DNA of 10,124 nt from Acidimicrobiaceae bacterium (GTDB taxonomy: Bacteria > Actinomycetota > Acidimicrobiia > Acidimicrobiales > Aldehydirespiratoraceae): contig VXNG01000026.1 of NCBI GenBank assembly GCA_009840695.1, forward strand, positions 398-10,521, given 5' to 3'. Below the pieces are notes generated by a model that was not told the DNA's origin, did not search any database, and was given only the letters and a program-made list of their open reading frames with translations. A program made the translations under genes and the position numbers. The first letter of the stretch is position 1, and every line of letters begins with the position of its first letter. Shown one piece after another: positions 1-5,636 of the stretch.

Positions 1-55
1 ATTGGCAGCCCACGAGGCCCATTTGGGACTTCTGCGCTGCCAATTCCAGCAGCGT
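1..55. repeat. 55-bp dyad repeat, copy 1
   Basis: Bases 1-55 recur exactly at 73-127, a period of 72 bp. Within the unit, ATTGGCAGC (1-9) pairs with GCTGCCAAT (36-44). An inner hairpin is made by CCCA (18-21) and TGGG (24-27). The first base of the window is already inside the repeat, so this copy may extend further and more copies may lie upstream. It sits downstream of the nitronate monooxygenase gene and has no coding potential I trust. It may be a REP-like intergenic repeat or a transcript-end structure; no T-tract follows the stem on either strand. Confidence 0.85.
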
Positions 56-72
56 TGCCGGCACAACACCGA

Positions 73-127
73 ATTGGCAGCCCACGAGGCCCATTTGGGA
101 CTTCTGCGCTGCCAATTCCAGCAGCGT
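73..127. repeat. 55-bp dyad repeat, copy 2
   Basis: This is an identical second copy of bases 1-55, separated from it by a 17-bp spacer. With one flanking base on the left, the outer stem is 11 bp and perfect: GAATTGGCAGC (71-81) with GCTGCCAATTC (108-118). The inner stem pairs AG-CCCA (87-88, 90-93) with TGGG-CT (96-99, 101-102) across a G-A mismatch. It lies 29 bp beyond the stop codon of the minus-strand monooxygenase gene, so it could fold at the 3' end of that transcript. Its function is inferred only. Confidence 0.85.
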
Positions 128-156
128 CGATGTCTGGCGAGGGTTATGCGCCGGAC

Positions 157-1215
157 CTAGGGGGCGATCCGGTCGAGGGCGTCGACGGCCTCGACCACGA
201 TGCGATCGATCAGCTCGGCGCAGGTGGGCAGGTCATCGACGACGCCCACGCACTGGCCGGTGGGCAGGACGCCAGCGTCGATGTCGCCGTCCACCATGGT
301 CGCTCGGGTGAGCATGGGGGCGTTGGCAGCCATGGCCATCTGGCTCCAGGTCAGGCCCTGGCTGCGGCGCATGGCCAGCCCTTCCCGCAGCATCTCCGAC
401 ACCGACATGCCGGTGACGCCCCGGAACCGCCAGGCGTTGGCCACAGCCCGCACCATCCGGGTGAGTCGGGCCGACTCCAGCGACTCGATCAGGCGGGTGC
501 GGATCACCCGCTGGGGTTTGCCGTCGATGCTGCTCGACACCACGGTGCCGGTGACCGGCGTGCCGAGGTAGACCGCCTTGACTGCGTCGGGCACCTTCGA
601 CTCGGCGGTGAGCAGGAAGCGGGTGCCCATGGCCACGCCGTCGGCGCCCCACGCCAGGGCGGCGGCCAGGCCCCGGCCGTCGTGGAAGCCGCCCGCGGCG
701 ATCACGGGCACATCCACCGCGTCGAGCACCTGGGGCAGCAGCAGGGAAGTGGGGATCGAGCCGGTGTGGCCGCCGCCCTCACCGCCCTGGCACAGGATGA
801 CGTCCGCGCCGAGTTCGGCCATCTTCTCGGCGTGCCGGCGAGCGCCCACCGTCGGCATGACCAGCACAGCGCCGTCTCGCAGTCGCTGCACCACCCGAGC
901 CGGAGGCGGACCGGCGAAGCTGGCCACCCTCACGCCCGCGTCCACCAGACGGTCGGCCCGATCGTCCAGGTCGGCGGCGTCGGGGCGCAGATTCACCCCG
1001 AAGGGCTGGTCGGTGCGGGACCGGACCTCCTCGATGGCGGAGCTCATCTCGTCGAGGGTCATGGTGGCCGAGGCCAGGATCCCGAGTCCGCCCGCCCCGG
1101 CGGTACCGGTCACCAGCGACGGCCCTGCCACCCATCCCATCCCCGTCTGCACGATCGGATAGTCGACGCCGAACAGCTCCGCGGCCCGGGTCCGAAGCCG
1201 CTGGTCGACGCTCAC
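157..1215 (-). CDS. Nitronate monooxygenase / 2-nitropropane dioxygenase family flavoprotein
   Basis: The product has 352 residues, near the usual length for this FMN-dependent TIM-barrel family. Family members oxidise nitronates, though many actinobacterial relatives have unknown substrates. The N-terminus has the family's PIVQTGMGWVAGP stretch (20-32). The glycine-rich motif QGGEGGGHTG (143-152) carries His150 at the position of the family's catalytic histidine. AAGGF (173-177) and MGTRF (196-200) fit the phosphate-binding end of the barrel. The GTG start at 1215 is chosen because homology begins just after it and GAAGGG lies about 7 nt upstream. The frame stays open to 1335, but those extra residues look non-coding. 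The stop is TAG. A partial duplicate of the start region lies 92 bp upstream, and the stop codon of a possible leader ORF overlaps this GTG. An enoyl-reductase-like flavoprotein (FabK type) is a less likely alternative. Confidence 0.88.
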   Translation of the reverse strand: MSVDQRLRTRAAELFGVDYPIVQTGMGWVAGPSLVTGTAGAGGLGILASATMTLDEMSSAIEEVRSRTDQPFGVNLRPDAADLDDRADRLVDAGVRVASFAGPPPARVVQRLRDGAVLVMPTVGARRHAEKMAELGADVILCQGGEGGGHTGSIPTSLLLPQVLDAVDVPVIAAGGFHDGRGLAAALAWGADGVAMGTRFLLTAESKVPDAVKAVYLGTPVTGTVVSSSIDGKPQRVIRTRLIESLESARLTRMVRAVANAWRFRGVTGMSVSEMLREGLAMRRSQGLTWSQMAMAANAPMLTRATMVDGDIDAGVLPTGQCVGVVDDLPTCAELIDRIVVEAVDALDRIAP

Positions 1216-1226
1216 AGCTGCACCCT
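1203..1226. repeat. 24-bp direct repeat, proximal copy (covers the monooxygenase start)
   Basis: Bases 1203-1226 match 1295-1318 at 23 of 24 positions (A1216 against G1308). On the minus strand each copy reads AGGGTGCAGC(C/T) followed by GTGAGCGTCGACC, so each holds a -10-like or SD-like stretch, a GTG and four codons. This copy contains the true start. Just outside the repeat the -10-like box reads AAGGGT here and TAGGGT in the distal copy. Confidence 0.85.
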
Positions 1227-1307
1227 TCTCCAGAATCTCGGTCGAGAAACGTGCCTCTGCGGCCCACAAACGGCTCCAAGAATGGAGGTGGTCGGGTCGA
1301 CGCTCAC
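1212..1307 (-). CDS. Possible 31-codon leader ORF coupled to the monooxygenase gene
   Basis: A GTG at 1307-1305 opens a 31-codon frame that ends in TGA at 1214-1212. That stop overlaps the GTG start of the monooxygenase gene in the sequence GTGA, the classic 4-nt overlap of translationally coupled genes. TAGGGT (1319-1314) lies exactly 6 nt before this GTG, which suits a leaderless transcript. The first four codons (VSVD) match those of the main gene because the start region is duplicated. The remaining peptide has no recognisable domain. It could be a real leader peptide or just a by-product of the duplication. Confidence 0.4.
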   Translation of the reverse strand: MSVDPTTSILGAVCGPQRHVSRPRFWRRVQL

Positions 1308-1318
1308 GGCTGCACCCT
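1295..1318. repeat. 24-bp direct repeat, distal copy
   Basis: This is the second copy of the start-region repeat, 92 bp upstream of the first on the minus strand. Since 92 is not a multiple of 3, its GTG opens a different frame, which ends on the main start codon. It looks like a partial tandem duplication of a 5' gene end. Confidence 0.85.
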
Positions 1319-1468
1319 ACCGGCGGCTCTCTCACCGCTATGGCGACTCTGAACGCACCGTCCGCCGGTGCCGCGGAACGCTGCGCCTATCCTGCGGGGA
1401 CTCCAGTTCCTGGCTGGCATCGCTCGCCGGGGATTCCGCGACGGCGCACACGAGAGGGGGTGACAGCG
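1308..1468. other. Divergent intergenic region in front of selD
   Basis: This region separates the leader ORF from selD and should hold the selD promoter, but I cannot point to a clear -10/-35 pair. A long-range 7-bp inverted repeat, CGCGGAA (1372-1378) with TTCCGCG (1434-1440), encloses 55 nt including the small hairpin CCAG-TTC-CTGG. It could structure the selD 5' UTR. A selD ribosome-binding site, AGAGGGGG, lies at 1453-1460, 8 nt before the ATG. Confidence 0.4.
1314..1319 (-). promoter_or_regulatory. Putative -10 box (TAGGGT) for a leaderless transcript
   Basis: On the minus strand TAGGGT fits the actinobacterial TANNNT -10 pattern. It is followed by 6 nt and then GTG, so transcription would begin at the start codon of the leader ORF. 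I see no convincing -35 element 17-18 bp further upstream. Confidence 0.4.
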
Positions 1469-2503
1469 ATGGCCCGAAGGCTCACTGAGTACAGCCACGG
1501 CGCTGGTTGAGCCTGCAAGATCGCTCCGGGCGATCTCGCGCACGTGGTGCGCGGCCTGACCCCTGATCCTCCGCCGGAACTGCTTGTCGGCCTGGCCACC
1601 GGCGATGACGCCGCCGTGTGGCGAATCGGTCGCGGGCGCGCGCTGGTGCTGACCGCCGACTTCATCACGCCGGTGGTGGACGATGCGCGTACCTGGGGCC
1701 GCATCGCGGCCACTAACGCGGTCTCCGACGTGTACGCCATGGGCGGTCGGCCGCTGCTGGCGCTGAACATCGTCGCCTGGAACTCCGAGGAGCTGTCCAC
1801 CGACCTGCTGGCCGAAGTGCTGGCCGGCGGCGAGGACGCCGCCCGGGCCGGCGGTTTCGTGGTGGGCGGCGGACACACGGTCGACGATCCCGAGCCCAAA
1901 TACGGGATGGCCGTGGTGGGCGAGGTCAACCCGGGCCGCATGCTCACCAACGCCGGCCTGCGCCCCGGCAACGCGCTGGTGCTGACCAAACCCCTGGGCA
2001 CCGGGGTCATCTCGACGGCCATCAAGCGGGCCGAGGCCCGCCCGGAGGTGGTGGACCGGGCCGTCGCGGAGATGACCCGGTCCAACGACAAGGCGGCCGA
2101 GGCCGCCATGCGGCACGGCGCCACCGCGGCGACCGACGTGACCGGCTTCGGTCTGCTGGGCCACGGTCTGCGAATGGCTCAGGAGTCCGGGGTCGACCTG
2201 GAGATCTCGGTCGGCGATGTGCCGATCATCGAAGGCACCCGGGAGCTCGTGGGTCTGGGAACGGTTCCCGGCGGGACCCAGCGCAACCTCGACTGGGTGT
2301 CGCCCCACCTGGACACCGGAGACGCCGGCGAATCGTCAGTCACCCTGCTGGCCGACGCGCAGACCTCAGGGGGCCTGCTGCTGGGCATGGTCAGCCACGA
2401 CGCCGGCCTGGCCGCAGTGACCGAGCTGCGAGTATCCGGCCACGAGGCCGCAGTCATAGGAGAAGTCACCGAAGGCACCGGCCGCATCCGCCTGCAGCCC
2501 TGA
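1469..2503 (+). CDS. selD: Selenide, water dikinase (selenophosphate synthetase), itself a selenoprotein
   Basis: SelD makes selenophosphate from selenide and ATP, the selenium donor for Sec-tRNA and selenouridine synthesis. Starting at ATG 1469, after the SD AGAGGGGG, the frame reads MARRLTEYSHGAG, then UGA, then ACKIAPGDL. This lines up with the E. coli N-terminus RLTQYSHGAGCGCK, so the UGA (codon 14) falls on the catalytic Cys17; Cys16 and Lys17 here match E. coli Cys19 and Lys20. Full length is 344 residues, against 347 in E. coli. Other matches are GDDAAV (45-50), TNAVSDVYAMGG (82-93), GGGHTVDDPEPKYG (133-146), DVTGFGLLGH (223-232) and QTSGGLLL (298-305). Read without recoding, the gene would begin at GTG 1544 and lose the catalytic segment. 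Its 3' end is 9 bp from the convergent aldolase gene. No selA, selB or selC is visible nearby. Confidence 0.96.
1508..1510 (+). other. In-frame UGA selenocysteine codon of selD
   Basis: The TGA sits between GGT and GCC in a frame that otherwise runs unbroken from ATG 1469 to the stop at 2501-2503. The residues on both sides are conserved SelD sequence (YSHGAG before, CK shortly after). It occupies the position that is Cys or Sec across the family. Sec at this site is known in other bacterial SelD proteins, for example in Haemophilus influenzae. Confidence 0.93.
1518..1553 (+). promoter_or_regulatory. Candidate bacterial SECIS: two abutting hairpins after the UGA
   Basis: Hairpin 1 pairs AGATCGC (1518-1524) with GCGATCT (1530-1536) around loop TCCGG. 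Hairpin 2 pairs CGCGCAC (1537-1543) with GTGCGCG (1547-1553) around loop GTG. Both stems are 7 bp and perfect, and they abut, so they could stack coaxially. As I recall the general bacterial SECIS model, it asks for an apical loop 16-37 nt after UGA with a G in its first two positions. Hairpin 2 (33 nt after UGA, loop GUG) fits better than hairpin 1 (14 nt, no early G). Which one binds SelB is inference. Confidence 0.65.
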
Positions 2504-2512
2504 GGCCGCAGA

Positions 2513-3316
2513 TCAGTCCAGGAGGTCGGGCTGCTCTCGGGCTATCTCGGTGTAGAGGGGCTGGAAGGTGAACCACATGGCCAGGCCGGAGCCGACCATC
2601 GAGTAGGTGTGGCGGGCGACATCGTCGGGGATGTCGATCGGGTCGCCGGCCGCTTCGGCCAGCAGCTGGGACTGGCAGGCCCGATCCATGGCCACGAACG
2701 CGCCCGCGGCGGCGTCCACGGATGCGCCCACCGTCAGCAGGCCGTGGTTCTGGAGGATGGCAGCCTTGCAGTCGCCCAGCGCGGCCGCGATGCGTTTGCC
2801 CTCGTCCAGTTCCATCACGACACCGCTGTAGCCGTCGAAGATGACGTGGTCGTCGTAGAAGGCGCAGGCGTCCTGGGTCAGCGGCCGCAGGGGGCGTCCC
2901 AGCGCAGAGAATGACTTGCCGTGCATCGAGTGGGAGTGAGCCGCGGCCACCACGGCGGGGCGGGCCGCGTGGATCTGGGAGTGGATGGCGAAGGCTGCGC
3001 CGTTGAGGAGGGCGCCCTCGCCGTCCACGATGTTGCCGTCAGAGTCCACCCGGATCAGGTTCGAGGTCGTGATGTGGGAGAACGGCACGCCCCACGGGTT
3101 GACCCAGAACGTCTCGGGATCCTCGGGGTCGCGCACGGTGACATGGCCGGCGGCGCCCACCGCGCCGTCCTCGAAGCCGAGCTTGGCGAAGATCCGGTAG
3201 GTGGCGGCCAGACGCTGCTTGCGGTGCTGCCGCTCCTCCACAACCGTCTCGAAGGTGGGCAGGTACCACTCCGGTTCCGTACTCGGTGTGCCGCCGTCTC
3301 CGTGCTCAGAGCTCAT
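2513..3316 (-). CDS. Class II aldolase/adducin family protein
   Basis: The product has 267 residues, of the L-fuculose-phosphate aldolase / adducin-head fold. Family enzymes are Zn-dependent aldolases, epimerases or decarboxylases; the substrate here is unknown. HSHSMH (127-132) supplies the His-x-His zinc pair, and His191 in LQNHGLLTVG (188-197) supplies the third ligand. GHVTVRD (57-63) and the FWVNPWG segment (70-76) are also typical. An ATG start at 3316 is preferred over a TTG at 3343: no SD is visible, but TACGAT lies exactly 6 nt upstream, suggesting a leaderless transcript. The gene follows the MFS transporter gene on the same strand after 61 bp, so the pair may share transcription as well as having a separate promoter here. 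It converges with selD. Confidence 0.88.
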   Translation of the reverse strand: MSSEHGDGGTPSTEPEWYLPTFETVVEERQHRKQRLAATYRIFAKLGFEDGAVGAAGHVTVRDPEDPETFWVNPWGVPFSHITTSNLIRVDSDGNIVDGEGALLNGAAFAIHSQIHAARPAVVAAAHSHSMHGKSFSALGRPLRPLTQDACAFYDDHVIFDGYSGVVMELDEGKRIAAALGDCKAAILQNHGLLTVGASVDAAAGAFVAMDRACQSQLLAEAAGDPIDIPDDVARHTYSMVGSGLAMWFTFQPLYTEIAREQPDLLD

Positions 3317-3322
3317 AGTCGA

Positions 3323-3328
3323 ATCGTA
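3323..3328 (-). promoter_or_regulatory. Putative -10 box (TACGAT) for a leaderless aldolase transcript
   Basis: On the minus strand TACGAT matches TANNNT and is followed by the 6 nt TCGACT and then ATG, placing the transcription start at the initiation codon. No SD-like purine run precedes the ATG, which agrees with leaderless initiation. No clear -35 is seen. Confidence 0.45.
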
Positions 3329-3342
3329 GCCCCGGGCGACCA

Positions 3343-3378
3343 ACCGGTTGCCCGAGGATTCGATGCTCTCGAACCGGT
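3343..3378 (-). other. Stem-loop between the MFS and aldolase genes
   Basis: ACCGGTT (3343-3349) pairs with AACCGGT (3372-3378), and inside it CGAG (3353-3356) pairs with CTCG (3368-3371). The structure begins at the last base of the MFS stop codon and ends 15 bp before the aldolase -10-like box. No T-tract follows, so it is not a canonical intrinsic terminator. It may attenuate read-through or protect the MFS transcript end. Confidence 0.4.
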
Positions 3379-4496
3379 CAGCCGTCCCCCAGCGGTCGGG
3401 CCACGGTCCGGGTGGTGAAGACGCCTATGGCCGCGGCCAGCATCAGCGAGCTGCCGACTATGCCGAGCACGGTCGCTCCCGCGCTGTCGATGAGAAGTCC
3501 GCCCAGCAGCGGTCCGCCGGCGCGACCCGCGGCCATCAACGCCTGAGCATCCCCGACCCGCTCCTCGGGATAACGCGAGCGGCTGGCCAGCACCTCGAAC
3601 ACGCCCGGTATGGCGGCCCAGAAGAAGAACCCCCACACCACCAGAGCAGCCAGGAACAGCCAGCCCCAGCCCGTGGTGGTCACCACGATCGCGCAGACGG
3701 CGGTCGCCGCCATCCAGGGGCTCGGGATCCTGCGGGTGGACCTCATTCGAGACGCGGGGATCGCCACCACCGCGTTGAGGCTGAACCCGGCCGCGACGGC
3801 CGCGACGGAGAGTCCCGGGTCGCCCGTTCCTAGCACCACTGCGTAGATAAAGATCGCCGATCCGCCGAGGGTGAACAGGCCCAGGCAGACCAGCAGCACC
3901 CGCGCTGCGGCGACCGCCCGGTGGCGCACCCGGTCCCTGGGCAGTTCCCTTACCTCGCTGCGGTAGCCGAAGGCGAGCGGCACCAGCGACACCGCGGCCA
4001 GTGCAGCGAACACCAGCCTCGGCCCACCCACCTCCAGGAGCAGCGACACCAGCGGTGCGGCGACCACGCCCACCACCGGGCCGGCCACGGCAACGTCGCC
4101 CATGCGGCGGTCGTCGCCGAAGGCCTGCACCCAGCCGTACCAGGCCAGCAGGCCCAGAGCCACGCCGCTGACGAGGCGCAGGGGCACCAGCAACGCGAAG
4201 GCGGGCAGGGCTGCCGATCCGAGGTTGGCTGCCGCTGCGGCCAGCAGCGAGGTCACGAAGACCGGTTCGCGGGGCTGCAGCCAGCGGCCGGCACTCCAGG
4301 AGGCGAGCACGAAGCCGCCGAGCTGGAAGACGCCGATCATGGACGCCACGCCGAGGCTGATGCCGTAGTGGTCGGCGATCTCGGGCAGCAGGAATGGCGT
4401 GGACACAAAGGCCAGCACGCTGAAGCCGACCGCGAGCAGGATCCCGACCTTGACGGTGGGTCGCAGCAGGTAGACGAGCCGGACGGGACTTTGCAC
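3378..4496 (-). CDS. Major facilitator superfamily transporter
   Basis: This is a 372-residue, strongly hydrophobic integral membrane protein. By eye, likely membrane segments lie near 17-36, 48-70, 77-94, 98-120, 133-152, 158-176, 198-222, 228-248, 261-303 (probably two helices), 316-335 and 338-360, giving 11 or 12. Charged patches fall in short loops, and the central basic loop (RSEVRELPRDRVRHR, about 179-193) fits the cytoplasmic linker between the two MFS halves. RLVSGVALGLLAWYG (107-121) resembles a TM4 of drug or organic-acid permeases. It is a little shorter than usual. The substrate cannot be told. The start is GTG 4496, with no SD but TAGCTT 6 nt upstream. It lies upstream of the aldolase gene, so it may import that enzyme's substrate, which is inference. 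Confidence 0.82.
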   Translation of the reverse strand: MQSPVRLVYLLRPTVKVGILLAVGFSVLAFVSTPFLLPEIADHYGISLGVASMIGVFQLGGFVLASWSAGRWLQPREPVFVTSLLAAAAANLGSAALPAFALLVPLRLVSGVALGLLAWYGWVQAFGDDRRMGDVAVAGPVVGVVAAPLVSLLLEVGGPRLVFAALAAVSLVPLAFGYRSEVRELPRDRVRHRAVAAARVLLVCLGLFTLGGSAIFIYAVVLGTGDPGLSVAAVAAGFSLNAVVAIPASRMRSTRRIPSPWMAATAVCAIVVTTTGWGWLFLAALVVWGFFFWAAIPGVFEVLASRSRYPEERVGDAQALMAAGRAGGPLLGGLLIDSAGATVLGIVGSSLMLAAAIGVFTTRTVARPLGDG

Positions 4497-4502
4497 CAGT
4501 CG

Positions 4503-4508
4503 AAGCTA
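4503..4508 (-). promoter_or_regulatory. Putative -10 box (TAGCTT) for a leaderless MFS transcript
   Basis: On the minus strand TAGCTT (TANNNT) is followed by the 6 nt CGACTG and then the GTG start codon. The spacing is the same as at the aldolase gene and the leader ORF. Confidence 0.45.
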
Positions 4509-4599
4509 CCGGCCCCGCCCCGGGCCGTCGGGTATCGGCTGGGTGACATCGGCCACACGACGCCCAGCGTCATGCCGTCGCCCGCTGACCCGTTGGTGC

Positions 4600-4605
4600 G
4601 AGACT
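4600..4605 (+). promoter_or_regulatory. Weak -10-like box (GAGACT) in front of the first SDR
   Basis: GAGACT has the A at position 2 and T at position 6 of an actinobacterial -10 but not the leading T. It is followed by 6 nt and ATG 4612. No SD is visible before this ATG. The 115-bp divergent region (4497-4611) must serve both this gene and the MFS gene. Confidence 0.3.
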
Positions 4606-4611
4606 GGCGCG

Positions 4612-5511
4612 ATGTCTCAGCAACTGTGCGAGGGCCAGGTTGCGCTGGTGACGGGTGCGAGCAAGGGCGGCACCGGTACGGCCATCGCGCTGCGCCTGGC
4701 CGCCGAGGGAGCTCGGGTGACGATCACGGCCCGCAGCGTCGACGGCCTGGAGGCCACCCAGTCCCGTATCCGCGATCTGGGCGGCGAGTGCCTGGTGCTG
4801 CCTACCGACTTGAGCGACCCGCACGGCGCCCGGACAGAGCTGGTGGCCCGCACTGAGGCCGAGTTCGGTCCTGTCGACATCCTGGTCAACAATGCCGCGG
4901 CCGGCGGCTACGGCCCTTTCGAGTCGGTCGGGCCCGAGCGCCTGGAGAGGGCCCTGCAGGTCAACCTTTGGGCACCGTGGGAGCTGATGGCGGAGGTTGT
5001 CGGAGGGATGCGCGAGCGGGGCCGGGGAGCGATCGTGAACATCACGACGTTCTCGGCGGAGCTCCCGCCGGGTCCGCCGTTCCCGACCAACAAGCCGTCG
5101 AAGGCTGGGGCCATGTATGGAGCGAGCAAGGCCGCGCTGAACCGGCTCACAGTGTCGGTGGCCAGCGAGTGCGAGGGCCAGGGCATCGCAGTGAACGCGC
5201 TGTCGCCCCAGGGGGCCATCGCCACCCCGGCGCTGGTGGCCGCCGGTTGGGTTGAGGGCGTGATGTTCGAGCCGCTGGAGACGATGGCCGAGGCGACGCT
5301 GGCCCTGTGCACCGCCGATCCAGAGGTGCTGACCGGGCGGATCGCCTTCAGCCTGCAACTGCTGGTCGAGCTGCAGCGCCCGGTCCTCGACCTGCGGGGA
5401 GAGGAGTTGTTGGAGGGCTGGCAGCCCGAGGACCTGCCCGGCATCATCGCGCGCCAAGAGGAGAGCCTCGCCGGCCGGGGCTGGCCCGACGCCTACCGCT
5501 TCGGCCGGTGA
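4612..5511 (+). CDS. SDR-family NAD(P)-dependent oxidoreductase (long C-terminal form)
   Basis: The product has 299 residues, about 50 more than a classical short-chain dehydrogenase. The Rossmann motif is TGASKGGTG (14-22), one residue longer than the usual TGxxxGxG. Arg41 after the second strand (TARS) suggests NADP preference. NNAA (93-96) stands for NNAG. The catalytic Tyr169 and Lys173 are in MYGASKAA. At the usual serine position the sequence reads ITTFSAE (144-150), so Thr146 or Ser148 must serve. A proline-rich insert (PPGPPFPTNKP, 152-162) precedes the catalytic Tyr. The C-terminal 60 residues, ending WPDAYRFGR, are extra. ATG 4612 is preferred over an in-frame ATG at 4543 because the Rossmann domain begins 9 residues later. 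The substrate is unknown. Confidence 0.88.
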   Translation: MSQQLCEGQVALVTGASKGGTGTAIALRLAAEGARVTITARSVDGLEATQSRIRDLGGECLVLPTDLSDPHGARTELVARTEAEFGPVDILVNNAAAGGYGPFESVGPERLERALQVNLWAPWELMAEVVGGMRERGRGAIVNITTFSAELPPGPPFPTNKPSKAGAMYGASKAALNRLTVSVASECEGQGIAVNALSPQGAIATPALVAAGWVEGVMFEPLETMAEATLALCTADPEVLTGRIAFSLQLLVELQRPVLDLRGEELLEGWQPEDLPGIIARQEESLAGRGWPDAYRFGR

Positions 5512-5558
5512 ACTTCAAGCGATAAACCACATCAGGTGTGGCTAACTGCTTGAAGTTC
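5510..5558. other. Nested inverted repeat between the first and second SDR genes
   Basis: GAACTTCAAGC (5510-5520) and GCTTGAAGTTC (5548-5558) form a perfect 11-bp stem whose first two bases belong to the stop codon of the first SDR. Inside, CCACA (5527-5531) pairs with TGTGG (5537-5541). The stem can be extended by GGCCG (5559-5563) with CGGCC (5502-5506) across a 3-nt bulge. It has no T-tract. It could be a rho-independent-like stop, an mRNA stabiliser or an operator; the 125-bp gap suggests the next gene has its own promoter. Confidence 0.7.
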
Positions 5559-5636
5559 GGCCGCATCCCGACTCGGCCACCGACAGCGCTCGTGGTGGGC
5601 CATGATGGACACAGCAAGTCCCAACAGAGGAGTCAC

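Noticed and set aside
1..127. A CRISPR array from the paired repeat
   Set aside because: Only two copies are visible, with a 17-bp spacer and 55-bp units with long dyads, and no cas genes are in the window; this does not fit CRISPR geometry.
1372..1440. A tRNA-like shape (7-bp end stem, 69 nt) upstream of selD, tested as a possible tRNA-Sec
   Set aside because: There is no T-loop GTTCRANTC, no TCA anticodon arm at the right place and no CCA on either strand, so only a UTR inverted repeat remains.
55..1488. A 477-codon plus-strand open frame across the monooxygenase gene
   Set aside because: It is rich in Gly/His/Arg/Ala with no hydrophobic core patterning and lies antisense to a clearly conserved flavoprotein gene, typical of high-GC shadow frames.
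1304..2308. A 334-codon minus-strand open frame opposite selD
   Set aside because: It has shadow composition, runs antisense to conserved SelD and has no recognisable domain.
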